Below, one piece after another: positions 1 through 9,755 of a stretch of 64,000 bases of DNA; within the stretch, counting starts at the first letter, position 1, and each line of letters opens with the position of its first letter. The stretch lies in the NCBI GenBank assembly GCA_963793095.1, contig CAWBYY010000004.1, forward strand, positions 124,001 through 188,000. Reading direction: 5' to 3'. The position numbers and the translations under genes are program-made. Origin of the DNA: CAVWDI01 sp963793095. GTDB taxonomy: Bacteria > Chloroflexota > Anaerolineae > Anaerolineales > UBA4823. The notes under the pieces are model-generated. The model was given only the letters and a program-made list of their open reading frames with translations, had not been told where the DNA came from and ran no database searches.

Positions 1-1
1 T

Positions 2-811
2 TCTGTAGGATGGTTTTCAACGTATCTTAAAGACTATGCGCCTGCAACTGAAAGTTTATACATTACTGCGGCTGCAGGTTTTTTTGAATATTTGGCAGCT
101 GAAAATTTATCGAGACCAAATCTTCCAAGAATGCGGTTGTTGATACGCCAGCGAAAAAGGAAAACGGGTCAAAGACTACCCGAGTTTCCGAGAGAAGATA
201 TTGAATTCCTGATAAGTTTTGTAAATGATAATACATCCAGAAGTACTGATCATGAAAAAGAGTACTTACGAAACTTGAGGGATCGGGCTTTTTTGTTGAC
301 CCTGGCTGATACAGGATTGAGGGTTCATGAAGCATGTAAACTAAGACGAGGCGATATTGACTGGAATGAAGAGAGAGCCTTAATCATCGGTAAAGGAGAC
401 CGTCAGGATGTAATCCGCTTCTCAAATCGATCAGTAAACGCAATAAAGGAATACCTTAAGGCTAGAACCAGTATTTTGGATGGAAAATCTGGGCGCCCTC
501 TTTCTTCCTTGCCACTTTTTTGCCGACATGACCGTGGCGCTGGAAAAAAAATAAAACCAATAACAACCGACACTGGAAGAAATATTGTGAAATATTGGGT
601 CTCGAAAGCCTTTGGAGACAGTTCTGAAGGAAAAATAACCCCGCATTCGTTCAGGCATTATTTTGTCACAACAGTGTTAATGGGTTCAGGTGGAAATTTA
701 AAACTTGCCCAGGAATTGGCCAGACATAAAAACATTGCAGTCACCCAGCGATATGCTCATTTATCAAACGACCAGCTGGATAAAAATTACTGGGAAATAT
801 TTAATAATTAA
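2..811 (+). CDS. Tyrosine recombinase, XerC/XerD-like (5' end cut by window edge)
   Basis: Site-specific tyrosine recombinase. The reading frame is open from base 2, and the part before the possible TTG at 92 still reads as the N-terminal SAM-like DNA-binding domain, so the gene starts outside the window. Counting from 92, the catalytic set is complete: Arg77 (GLRVHE), Lys101 (GKGD), His185 and Arg188 (HSFRH), His212 (RHKN) and the nucleophile Tyr221 (QRYAHLS). Length and layout resemble chromosome-dimer resolvases XerC/XerD, but integrases of small elements look alike. No attachment site, tRNA target or cargo is seen next to it, so its substrate is unknown. Confidence 0.85.
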   Translation, partial: SVGWFSTYLKDYAPATESLYITAAAGFFEYLAAENLSRPNLPRMRLLIRQRKRKTGQRLPEFPREDIEFLISFVNDNTSRSTDHEKEYLRNLRDRAFLLTLADTGLRVHEACKLRRGDIDWNEERALIIGKGDRQDVIRFSNRSVNAIKEYLKARTSILDGKSGRPLSSLPLFCRHDRGAGKKIKPITTDTGRNIVKYWVSKAFGDSSEGKITPHSFRHYFVTTVLMGSGGNLKLAQELARHKNIAVTQRYAHLSNDQLDKNYWEIFNN

Positions 812-1118
812 ACCTTATTGCATCTCCCTACCCGAGAACTAAATACAGTTTTGATACAAGTTTTTTATTAAGTTTGCCTGGTAAACTGGATTAGAACTCA
901 TTTTTAATGATTATACTATACGCAATAACATATATTTGGTGCAATTTACCTCTCTCTATTTCCAGAAATTTAGACTTTACTTTTCCTTCAGATTATTTCA
1001 GGTAAATATTATTCTATATAATTGAGCATATTTGTGTTAAAATTCTTCTTTATTTAATTTTCGACAGAAAATTTTAATTTTTGAAACTGATCAAATTCTT
1101 GAGGAGAATGAGTGCAAA
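812..1118. other. AT-rich intergenic region upstream of the aminotransferase
   Basis: 307 bases without a convincing ORF. A TATAAT hexamer at 1017-1022 could be the -10 box of the downstream operon, but no matching -35 box was found 16-18 bases upstream. A GAGGAG ribosome-binding sequence lies at 1101-1106, twelve bases before the ATG at 1119. No repeat or RNA structure was recognised. Confidence 0.4.
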
Positions 1119-2336
1119 ATGACAATTAGCCAACTTGGACGTTCAATCTCTGCCTCCTCCACCCTGGCGCTTAACGAAGAAGCGCGCATTTTACGGGAAC
1201 GAGGAGAACCAGTAATCAGTTTGGGTATTGGAGAACCCAAAAATAAAACACCCATTACAGCACTTCTCAGCTCTGCAGCAAAATTGAGCGAAGGAAATGT
1301 TAAATATACCCCTCCCGACGGTACACCATCATTAAAAAAAGCTATCATCCGTTATACAGAGGAAAATTACAATCGATTGGTTGAACCTGAAAATGTGATT
1401 GTTTCCATGGGTGCAAAACAGGCATTATTTAACATAATGGTGAGCATATTAAATCCACAGGACGAAGTAATCTTGCTTGCACCATATTGGGTTAGTTATC
1501 CTGATATTGTCAAACTAGCCTACGGCGTACCTGTTGTGGTAACACCGGAGGACGGTTCTTTCACTCCACGGATGGAAGAGATAGAACGCGCTGTGAGCTC
1601 ATATACAAAAGCAATTGTTATAAACAGCCCAAACAATCCTTCCGGTGTTGTTTTTTCGGAAGATTTTATTGCCAGTATTGTCGAATTCTGTGAAAAAAAG
1701 AATATTTATCTGGTATCAGATGATATATATCATAAACTTGTTTTCGACGATGTTAAAGCATACCCACCATATCAATTTACGAATAAAGATGTTAAATCAA
1801 CACATGTAATTATCGTAAATGGAGTCTCAAAACTTTACGGGATGACTGGCTTCAGGATAGGCTGGGTAATAGCAAATCGAAAACTGGTAGAAGTGATGAG
1901 TAACATCCAATCCCAGATAACCTCCGGGACATCAGTCCTGTTGCAGGCAGGTGCTGAAGGGGCTTTAAACGGAATGCAAAGTCTTGTAGAAAGCCTGCGT
2001 CTAACCTTTGAAAATAACCGTAATGTTATCTTGCAAGAATTACGGACGTTCAATGATATTAAGGTAATAAAACCCGAAGGTGCATTTTATTGCCTGCCAG
2101 ATTTTCGGGCATATTCCAATGATTCAGTAAAACTTGCCAGTCACATATTACAAAAAGCGCTAGTTGTGACTATACCTGGCGTGGATTTTGGCATGGAAGG
2201 CCACCTGAGATTGAGTTTTGCTGGTAGTGTAAAGGATATCATGTCAGCGATTGAAAGAATTAAATGGGCATTGGACCCGAATTCGCCCAATGAAATATAT
2301 ATTGGAGATAGAAAATTTATAAGGGATTGGTTATGA
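1119..2336 (+). CDS. Class I/II aminotransferase (aspartate aminotransferase type)
   Basis: PLP-dependent fold-type I aminotransferase of 405 residues, probably interconverting aspartate and oxaloacetate with 2-oxoglutarate/glutamate in the cytoplasm. Visible family signatures are the NNPSG motif (172-176), the cofactor-contacting SDD..Y (200-204), the PLP lysine in GVSKLYGMTGFRIGW (Lys238) and the downstream Arg246. A GAGGAG precedes the ATG. Its stop overlaps the ATG of pckA (ATGA at 2333-2336), so the two are translationally coupled. That pairing suggests a route aspartate to oxaloacetate to PEP. Substrate choice within the family (aspartate, aromatic, alanine) cannot be fixed from sequence alone. 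Confidence 0.85.
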   Translation: MTISQLGRSISASSTLALNEEARILRERGEPVISLGIGEPKNKTPITALLSSAAKLSEGNVKYTPPDGTPSLKKAIIRYTEENYNRLVEPENVIVSMGAKQALFNIMVSILNPQDEVILLAPYWVSYPDIVKLAYGVPVVVTPEDGSFTPRMEEIERAVSSYTKAIVINSPNNPSGVVFSEDFIASIVEFCEKKNIYLVSDDIYHKLVFDDVKAYPPYQFTNKDVKSTHVIIVNGVSKLYGMTGFRIGWVIANRKLVEVMSNIQSQITSGTSVLLQAGAEGALNGMQSLVESLRLTFENNRNVILQELRTFNDIKVIKPEGAFYCLPDFRAYSNDSVKLASHILQKALVVTIPGVDFGMEGHLRLSFAGSVKDIMSAIERIKWALDPNSPNEIYIGDRKFIRDWL

Positions 2337-3977
2337 GCAATTTACTCAATATTAAGAGTCCAGCACAAGGACAAGCAGGAGCTCTAAAAAGCGATTATGG
2401 CCTGGAGAACCATGGCTTAACAAATTTGAATTTTGAATATTGGAACCTCCCAACCGAAGCGCTATATGAAGAGGCAATTTTCAGGAATGAAGGGAAATTA
2501 TCATTTTCTGGACCAATAATTGTAAATACAGGTCAACATACAGCGAGGGCTGCGACCTCCAAGTTCATTGTAAAGCAAGAACCAACTGCATCCAAAGTAT
2601 GGTGGGGACAGTACAACCGGCCTTATAACCCGGATAAATTTAATGATTTGTTTATCCGAGTTCAAGGTTTCCTGCAGGGACGAGATGTATTTATCCAGGA
2701 TTGTTATGCTGGAACTGATCCAAACTATCGTCTCTCAGTTAGAAGTCATTGCAGAATATGCGTGGCACAGCATTTTTGTGCGTAATATGTTTCTACTGCC
2801 AAAAACGAATGAGGAATACCGCAGGCATGTACCGGATTTTACAATAATCGCTGTTCCATCATTTAAAGCATTTCCTCAAATCGATGACACTCCTGGCAAG
2901 ACGGTTATTGCAATAAATTTCGAACAGAAATTATGCATTATTGGGGATACGAGTTATGGTGGAGAAATTAAAAAATCGATTTTTACAATCATGAATTATC
3001 TTCTTCCAAATGAAAATGTTTTGCCTATGCATTGTTCTGCGAATATGGGAGAAAATGGCGATGTTGCTTTATTTTTCGGTCTTTCCGGCACCGGAAAGAC
3101 TTCATTGTCAGCTGATCCCAAAAGAGGTCTGATTGGTGATGATGAACATGGCTGGAGCGATGAAGGTATATTCAATTTTGAAGGCGGGTGTTATGCAAAA
3201 GTGATTGCATTATCACCAACGGCTGAACCTCAAATTTATGCCTGTACTAAGAAATTCGGGACAATACTTGAAAATGTAGTGTTCGATCCAATTACCAGGA
3301 TGATAGACCTGGATGATGATGGTTATACGGAAAATACACGAGCATCATACCCGCTTGAATTTATTGAAAATGCTGTTACTGAGAAGCGGGGAGGACATCC
3401 TAAAAATATTATAATGTTGACATGTGATGCATCGGGAGTATTGCCCCCGATTGCCCGGTTAACTCCAGATCAAGCTCTTTATCATTTTATATCGGGTTAC
3501 ACAGCCAAGGTCGGTGGGACTGAAATTGGTTTAGGAGAGGAACCGGTAATCACATTCAGCACTTGTTTTGGGGGCCCTTTTATGGTTCACCATCCAATTA
3601 TATATGCAGAATTGCTCAAAGCCAAAATTTTACGGCATAATGTGAACTGCTGGCTGCTCAATACCGGTTGGGTTGGTGGCCCATATGGCATCGGTAAACG
3701 AATCAGCATAAAATACACCCGAACTATCCTGGACTCGGTTTTGAACGGTATGCTTGACGATGTTGAATATCAGGAGGATCCAATATTCCATTTCCTTGTG
3801 CCCAAATCCTGCCCGGAAATTCCCAGTTCTGTTCTAGATCCAGCATCCTCATGGTCAAGTCAAGAGGCATATATGAAAAGATACCGTGATCTCGCCTCGA
3901 GATTTGTTGACAATTTTAAGAAATTTGAAGATGAATCCCCTCCAGAGGTAATCTCATCAGGTCCTAAATTAAATTGA
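2333..3977 (+). CDS. pckA: ATP-dependent phosphoenolpyruvate carboxykinase, broken by a +1 frameshift
   Basis: Converts oxaloacetate and ATP to PEP, CO2 and ADP. The N-terminal part (2333 to about 2743) carries the conserved NTGQHTARA and WWGQYNRP regions. From about 2745 the similarity continues in the next frame with EYAWHSIFVRN, the P-loop GLSGTGKTSLS and the GDDEHGW metal/ATP-binding signature. The two frames together give about 550 residues, the family's normal length. The break is one extra base in AGAAGTC (2741-2747), where Arg-Val is expected; frame zero would stop at 2783-2785. The start ATG overlaps the aminotransferase stop. All catalytic motifs are intact, so an assembly indel is more likely than a dead gene; a true frameshift or recoding remains possible. 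Confidence 0.85.
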
Positions 3978-4005
3978 CCGAAAAAAAATTGAAGTAATTG
4001 AAGAG

Positions 4006-4046
4006 TTAGAGCCCTACTCACATTCAAAGTACGGCTCTAATTTTTG
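4006..4046 (+). terminator. Rho-independent terminator after pckA
   Basis: An 8-bp stem TTAGAGCC (4006-4013) / GGCTCTAA (4033-4040), with a short inner TAC/GTA pairing, is followed by TTTTT. It ends the aminotransferase-pckA unit and separates it from the convergent hflX. Confidence 0.75.
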
Positions 4047-4074
4047 AAAATTTATAAACTATACCTTATCTCTT

Positions 4075-5415
4075 TTACTTTGAAATAGATGAGAATGATT
4101 TAGTTTCATAAGGTTGATATTGTTCGAAAATCCGGCCAGGAATCATTCCAACAATATGAATACCGTCAGGAAAATGTTCTATCCTTTCAATAATTCCATA
4201 TTGATGGAATTGTGAAATCAACCCTCCTTCTTTGTAAGGTATATTAACTGTGATGGTCTTGTTGTCTGCAAAGAGGATATTTTCTACATGGTTTAGCAGT
4301 TCTTGAACTCCATCACCATTCAAAGCAGAAATGGCAGAGGCTTTTTCAAAATTACTTGTTATAAAACGGGCATTATTTGGGTTTTCAAGTATGTCAATTT
4401 TATTTAACACTGATATTACCGGGACATTGTTTGCATTAATCTCTTCCAGGGTTTGAAATACTGCTTCCGCTTGGGCCAGAGCATTTGGATGTGTTATATC
4501 GATGATGTGCAGCAGCAGATCAGACTCATTAATTTCTTCAAGAGTTGCCCTGAAGGCTGCCACCAGTGTGGTTGGTAGTTTTTGAATAAATCCCACTGTA
4601 TCAGAAAACAATGCGACATTTCCATTTGGAAGGTTTATCCGCCTTACAGTTGGATCTAAGGTCGCGAATAATTTATCTGCAACATACACATTTGATTTTG
4701 ACAGAAAGTTCAATAATGTTGATTTTCCGGCGTTTGTATAACCAACAAGAGCTATAACAGGTATGTTTAATTTCTTCCTTTGTGACCTGTGCTGCTTACG
4801 GTGAACGCGGACTTTTTCAAGGCGGTCTTTCAAGTAAGTTATTCTTCTACGAATATCTCTGCGGTCTACTTCTAATTGGGTTTCCCCAGGGCCGCGTAAA
4901 CCTACCCCGCCTACACTTCCCGCCCGGCCACCTCCCCCACCCGCCTGGCGGGCAAGATGGGTCCAGGCGCGTGTTAATCGTGGTAAACGGTACTCATATT
5001 GGGCTAATTCGACCTGCAGTGATCCCTCTGCTGTACTGGCGTGTTGGGCGAAGATGTCAAGTATAAGCGCAGTTCTGTCAATAATTCGAACTTTATACTG
5101 GAAAAATTTTTCCAATTCACGCAGGTGCCTTGGAGATAGTTCGTCATCAAAGACTAGAATATCTGCTTTAAGCTCATTCAAAAGGCTTTCAATTTCCTGG
5201 ATTTTTCCTGAGCCAATGAATGTTTTTGGATTAGGTTGATTTAATTTTTGACTCGCCTGCCCTACTACAATTAGACCGGCCGTATCTGCCAGAAGCGCAA
5301 GTTCGGTGATCGAGTCTTCTAAAGACAGCAATCTTTCCTGATTATATATTTCAACGCCAACCAGGAAAGCACGTTCTTGTGGTCTGAGTGTAGGTTCTGT
5401 TATTTTTTTAGGCAT
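4075..5415 (-). CDS. hflX: GTPase HflX
   Basis: Ribosome-associated GTPase of 446 residues that splits or rescues stalled 70S ribosomes. An N-terminal HflX domain (about 20-160) is followed by the glycine-rich segment at 159-170 and the GPGETQLE.DRR signature (176-186). The G domain has GYTNAGKS (225-232), DTVGF (272-276) and NKID (338-341). The length is normal for the family. It lies convergent to pckA with a terminator between, and upstream of a lipoprotein gene on the same strand. No oddities. Confidence 0.95.
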   Translation of the reverse strand: MPKKITEPTLRPQERAFLVGVEIYNQERLLSLEDSITELALLADTAGLIVVGQASQKLNQPNPKTFIGSGKIQEIESLLNELKADILVFDDELSPRHLRELEKFFQYKVRIIDRTALILDIFAQHASTAEGSLQVELAQYEYRLPRLTRAWTHLARQAGGGGGRAGSVGGVGLRGPGETQLEVDRRDIRRRITYLKDRLEKVRVHRKQHRSQRKKLNIPVIALVGYTNAGKSTLLNFLSKSNVYVADKLFATLDPTVRRINLPNGNVALFSDTVGFIQKLPTTLVAAFRATLEEINESDLLLHIIDITHPNALAQAEAVFQTLEEINANNVPVISVLNKIDILENPNNARFITSNFEKASAISALNGDGVQELLNHVENILFADNKTITVNIPYKEGGLISQFHQYGIIERIEHFPDGIHIVGMIPGRIFEQYQPYETKSFSSISK

Positions 5416-5444
5416 TTATCTGGATTATATCGGAAATGGGGAGA

Positions 5445-6356
5445 TTATTTCTTAATATATTGTTTATTCAAAAGCCAGGTGAGAACGGTGTCTCCAACAA
5501 TTTTAAGGCTTTCAGGTGAGATTTTATCTATCGTGTCTTCTGTAGTGTGCCAGTAAGGATATTCAAAATCGATTATATTCACAGCTTGAATACCTGCTTC
5601 AAGAAATGGAATGTGGTCATCTAATATCCTGTATTTGTCCAGCGGAATAAAAACTTCACCATAACCGAGTTTGTCAGCAGTTTCCCAAATCTCCTGGTTA
5701 ATAATAGGGTCAGAGTTTCTTTCCTGATAGATTTTCAAGTTGGCGTCTCCAATCATATCTAGAACAATTACTGCTTCTGGGATATTATTCAGGTTTTCTA
5801 CAAAGGAATTTGACCCCAGAATCCAGTCCCAACCAGGTATATTTCCGTTATCTTCAGCGTCAAAAAACACCAACCATACTTGTTTAATATCGCTATTTCC
5901 AAATACACCATTGTCGCTTACAGTTTCTGGAAGTATTCGCGCTAATTCTAATAGCACGGCAACACCCGATGCACCATCATTCGCTCCAGGTACTGGAGTT
6001 GAAATATTTTCTATAATTGGGTCCCGGTCTGATAGCAGCCTTGTATCATAATGGGTTCCTAAGATTACTAGCGGCTCACCACTTCCGTATTTACCTACGA
6101 TATTTTGGATTACATGCTCTTCTGTTTTATAAATTTCAGATTCAATCTTCCAGCCGGATTTTTCTAGTTGTTGAATTATATATTCACGGGTTTTTTTGTG
6201 ACCATCTGAGCCAATTATTCTGGGCCCGTAGGATACTTGAATTTTAGCGTGGTGGAAAGCGTTTATTTCATCGAATTGTTGGGGCCAATTTTTGGTAGTT
6301 TGATTTGTACAAGATAACAGGAAAAAGAGGAGAGCAGTTATGATGATTTTTGTCAT
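5445..6356 (-). CDS. M28-family zinc peptidase / glutaminyl-cyclase-like lipoprotein
   Basis: Predicted lipoprotein: a short charged N-terminus, a hydrophobic stretch and a lipobox ending at Cys16 (LLSC). The mature part is an M28 zinc-hydrolase fold. Candidate metal ligands are His102 and Asp104 in GTHYDT, Asp127 in GANDGASG, Asp166-Glu168 in FFDAED, Asp200 in VLDMIGD and the histidine of the C-terminal HTTEDT. The family includes aminopeptidases and glutaminyl-peptide cyclotransferases. The single-domain size (303 aa) and the WILGS segment after the acidic ligands lean toward the cyclase-like subgroup, but activity cannot be decided. It would act on the outer face of the membrane. Confidence 0.8.
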   Translation of the reverse strand: MTKIIITALLFFLLSCTNQTTKNWPQQFDEINAFHHAKIQVSYGPRIIGSDGHKKTREYIIQQLEKSGWKIESEIYKTEEHVIQNIVGKYGSGEPLVILGTHYDTRLLSDRDPIIENISTPVPGANDGASGVAVLLELARILPETVSDNGVFGNSDIKQVWLVFFDAEDNGNIPGWDWILGSNSFVENLNNIPEAVIVLDMIGDANLKIYQERNSDPIINQEIWETADKLGYGEVFIPLDKYRILDDHIPFLEAGIQAVNIIDFEYPYWHTTEDTIDKISPESLKIVGDTVLTWLLNKQYIKK

Positions 6357-6436
6357 TGTTTAAAGAAGAAATATGTATGGTTATGAAATGTATTTTAAGG
6401 TGGTAGTAAATGCCTATGCGCATTTATTAATTTGAA

Positions 6437-7792
6437 TTAACTGCGATTTTTAGGCAGATGCGCTTTTAGATCCGTTAGCGCTCGCTCCTTGTAATCGTCA
6501 GCGCGCTGTTGTCTATTTTGCAATTTGCCCTCCGACAAAGCTGGAAGGATTCCAAAATTTGGTTTCATCGGCTGAAATTCCTTCACTTCTGCATTTGATA
6601 TATAATGACACAATGCTCCCAGCATGGTCGTTTCTGGCAATCTTTCTAATGGCTCGTTAATTATTGTTTTGGCGGCATTCAAGCCTGCAAGTAAACCTGT
6701 TCCGATATTAGCTGCATAACCCTCTACGCCAGTTATTTGTCCTGCGAAAAATAAATTATTTCGTGAAGAAAATCTTAAAGTTGGCTCCAATAATTTAGGC
6801 GAATTAATATACATATTCCTGTGCATCTGGCCATATCGAACGAATACAGCTGACTCCAGACCAGGAATCAGCCTAAAAATTCGATCTTGTTCGGAAATTT
6901 TTAAATTTGTTTGAAAACCTACCAGGTTATGTAAACTTCCCGCTAAGTTGTCTTTTCTTAACTGAACAACAGCATACGGCTTTCTGCCCGATTTAGGATC
7001 GATTAATCCAACTGGTCGCATTGGACCAAATAACAATGATCTTTCATCCCTATCAGCCATAACTTCAATTGGTAAACAACCCTCAAAATATTTTTCTGGC
7101 CCAGCGGATACACCTGCAAAAATATCAGATTCAAAGGATTTGATTTTAATTCTTTCACTTTTTATTAACTCTTGGACAAATCTTTTGTACTGATCCTCAT
7201 TGAAAGGACAATTTATATAATCGCCCCCCTTATTGGACATATATTCGTATCGAGACGATTTAAAAACAATATCCATATTGATCGAATGGGTTTCTACAAT
7301 CGGGGAAATTGCGTCATAGAAATAGAGATATTTTTCTCCAACCAAATCGATAATTTTTCTCGAAAAGGTCTTTGCAGTTAATGGCCCGGTACTTATTACT
7401 GTTGTTTCTTCGGGTATTGCAACTACTTCCTCACGGACAATTGTGATATTTTCTTTTTTTGATAACTTTTCTGTAACCATTTCAGCGAAAGCATTTCTAT
7501 CAACGGCTAGAGCTCTGCCGGCTGGAACTGACGTTTTGTCAGCACATTCAATTAATAATGATCCAAGAATTCGAAGTTCCTGTTTTAGCAATCCTGATGC
7601 TCGATTTATGAGGTTTGACCCCAAAGAATTTGAACATACAAGTTCAGCCAATCTTGAACTTACATGCACCTCAGTCATTTTCACAGGGCGCATCTCATAT
7701 AGAATAACTTCAATCCCCCGGTTACCGGCTTGCCAGGCTGCCTCGCTACCCGCTAAACCGCCTCCCACTATAATAAGTTTTTTTATTGACAT
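6437..7792 (-). CDS. trmFO: Methylenetetrahydrofolate-tRNA-(uracil-5-)-methyltransferase TrmFO
   Basis: Folate- and FAD-dependent enzyme that methylates U54 of tRNA to ribothymidine. The 451-residue protein begins with the FAD dinucleotide-binding motif GGGLAGSEAAW (10-20) and the family-typical VILYEMRP. Further conserved blocks include CSNSLGSN, DRNAFAEMV, YINCPF and a C-terminal GQITGVEGY..NIGTG. Length and all blocks match the TrmFO (Gid) family. It uses 5,10-methylene-THF, which links it to the folate metabolism encoded elsewhere in the window, but it shares no operon with those genes. Confidence 0.95.
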   Translation of the reverse strand: MSIKKLIIVGGGLAGSEAAWQAGNRGIEVILYEMRPVKMTEVHVSSRLAELVCSNSLGSNLINRASGLLKQELRILGSLLIECADKTSVPAGRALAVDRNAFAEMVTEKLSKKENITIVREEVVAIPEETTVISTGPLTAKTFSRKIIDLVGEKYLYFYDAISPIVETHSINMDIVFKSSRYEYMSNKGGDYINCPFNEDQYKRFVQELIKSERIKIKSFESDIFAGVSAGPEKYFEGCLPIEVMADRDERSLLFGPMRPVGLIDPKSGRKPYAVVQLRKDNLAGSLHNLVGFQTNLKISEQDRIFRLIPGLESAVFVRYGQMHRNMYINSPKLLEPTLRFSSRNNLFFAGQITGVEGYAANIGTGLLAGLNAAKTIINEPLERLPETTMLGALCHYISNAEVKEFQPMKPNFGILPALSEGKLQNRQQRADDYKERALTDLKAHLPKNRS

Positions 7793-7945
7793 AAAAGTTT
7801 GATTTATTATATACAGGATATTTACTATCTTATTTATAATTTATAATTGAGATTCATATGATTGATCAAAAGTAGTATAATTCTAAAAAAAGCATACAAA
7901 GAATTAATTTTATACCAACGACAAAATATATATTTGGGAGAAATC

Positions 7946-8155
7946 ATGCCAAATCTTGGACCAACCGAACTTATCATTATTTTAGCGATAATTATTATAA
8001 TTTTTGGTGTAGGTAGAATTAGTAAAATTTCAGGCGAATTGGGGAGCGGAATAAAGGCTTTTCGAGAAGGTTTGAAGGGTGAAAATGAGGAAGAAGATAC
8101 TCCGGATGATATTGCCCAATCGAATGATGAAGAAAATACTACCTCATCACAATAA
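7946..8155 (+). CDS. tatA: Sec-independent translocase subunit TatA/TatE
   Basis: A 69-residue twin-arginine translocase pore subunit. It has a short periplasmic N-terminus, one hydrophobic helix rich in Ile (about residues 8-21), the FG.G hinge (FGVGRI), an amphipathic helix and an acidic disordered tail. The longer frame begins at 7862, but the ATG at 7946 follows GGGAG (7936-7940) at five bases and gives the standard TatA N-terminus. No tatC lies next to it. A CODH/hydrogenase-bearing anaerobe would use Tat for cofactor-containing exported proteins. Confidence 0.85.
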   Translation: MPNLGPTELIIILAIIIIIFGVGRISKISGELGSGIKAFREGLKGENEEEDTPDDIAQSNDEENTTSSQ

Positions 8156-8200
8156 TTATTATTTAATTTTCAAAATTTTTAACTTTTTTTGCTGCGCACT

Positions 8201-8234
8201 TCCGTCTCCATATTCAATCGGTTGACGGATTTTT
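8201..8234 (+). terminator. Probable terminator after tatA
   Basis: Stem TCCGTC (8201-8206) / GACGGA (8224-8229) followed by TTTTT. The 17-base loop makes it moderate. It lies between tatA and the thioredoxin-VKOR gene, suggesting they are separate transcripts. Confidence 0.5.
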
Positions 8235-8274
8235 AATACCAATATTGATCAAATACTATAACCTGGAGCAAAAT

Positions 8275-9550
8275 TTGAAACGCCTTTTATTTCTAGTGAT
8301 ATGTGTAGTTCTAATATTTAATCTCTTTCACCCAGAAGTTGCACAGGCAGTTGAACCTGAAATCCGGGCGATTTTGTTTTATTCCCCCACCTGCCCTCAC
8401 TGCCAAATTGTAATAAATGAGGTACTCCCGGAATTATTAGAAGAATATGGAGACAATCTTTTAATAATTGGCATTGATGTTTCAAATGAAAAAGGCCAGA
8501 CAATATATCAATCTGCCGTCACCCGGTACAACATCCCACAAGAGAGATTTGGCGTGCCAACTCTAATCGTTGGAGAGACAGTTCTAGTTGGATCTGCTGA
8601 AATTCCTGAACAATTTCCGGGTCTAATTTCTGCAGGTTTATCATCCGGTGGAGTAGATTGGCCAGATATACCCGGACTTGAAGTTATTTTAATTGAGCAA
8701 GGCCTTATAGATCCTGAACTCAATGAGAGTGTTGATATAAACACAGAAATTGTCAGTCCCCTGGATGAACAGGATTCAACTGATGAAATTACACCTTCTG
8801 TAAATACACAACCAAACCAAAATGAATTGAATAACATCGAACTGGAATCTTCAAGTTCGGAGGTTGAAGCTAACTCTAATAACGATGCAGAAAAATTGTT
8901 GGAAATCAATTCTGGCAATAATACAATTGAAATTCAGGATACTACTTTAAATAAATCATCCGACTTGTATTCTAGAATGTACCTGCGATATAAACAGGAT
9001 GCAGTTGGAAATACCCTCGCTGTTTTTGTTTTAATTCTGATGTTAGCGGGAGTTGTGTCTGTGGGCTATGCTTATGTAACAAATAAATCTTTCAGGATAT
9101 TCCAGTTTCCAGGGTGGACAATTCCTATACTTGCCGCGGCTGGGATTCTAATAGCGGGTTACCTCAGTTATATTGAATTGACCAGAACGGAGGCAGTTTG
9201 CGGACCTGTGGGAGACTGCAATACAGTCCAGGAAAGTCCATATGCGTACTTATTTGGAATCATACCAATTGGTTTACTTGGCGCACTTGGCTATCTAGCA
9301 ATCTTGATTGCCTGGATTTTACAAAAAATTGGCCCCATTTCTATCCGAAAGCATTTGCGCTACTGCTGTTTGGTTAATGGCATGGATTGGCGTTCTATTT
9401 TCTATATATTTAACGTTTCTAGAGCCATTCGTTATCGGTGCAACCTGTGCCTGGTGTGTAACCTCCGCTGTTATCATGACTTTGATACTTCTTGCATCAA
9501 CCCAAGCGGTATTAGATATTGATGCTACAGAATTTTCAGAGCCCAATTGA
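8275..9550 (+). CDS. Thioredoxin-like/VKOR-family disulfide-forming protein, frameshifted near the C-terminus
   Basis: Membrane thiol oxidoreductase. I prefer the TTG at 8275: GGAG at 8263-8266 precedes it and it gives a clean signal/anchor segment. A thioredoxin-like domain with CPHC follows, then a Ser/Asn/Glu-rich linker, then a VKOR four-helix domain with loop cysteines VCGP..GDC. The first frame degenerates after about 9330 and ends at 9522. The last helices, including the VKOR active site CAWC, are read in another frame up to the stop at 9548-9550. A stretch in the third frame (FYPKAFALLLFG, about 9339-9374) looks like the missing helix, so two nearby one-base deletions are likely. Expected role: oxidising exported proteins, with the fused thioredoxin domain as partner. 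Confidence 0.7.
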
Positions 9551-9755
9551 TTTTCGAGACACTAGCAGTTTCTAAAATTAGCAATAATTTTCTGCAATAT
9601 TTCCATTTGTAAGTAATGAGATTGCTCAACTTATTAGTGGAAATTCTAGCGATTTACCACCAAAAAATTTCAAATTGCGTTAAAGCACATAAATTAGATG
9701 ACACTCTTCACTGGGATTATTTAGACATAATTGGTATATTTTATTCATATATAAT

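Noticed and set aside
2..811. Mobile element around the tyrosine recombinase
   Set aside because: Neighbours on the visible side are metabolic genes, with no repeats or attachment site; a housekeeping Xer protein is as likely.
2741..2785. Stop-codon readthrough or selenocysteine recoding in pckA
   Set aside because: Similarity resumes in a different frame before the stop, so a one-base shift, not recoding of a stop, is needed.
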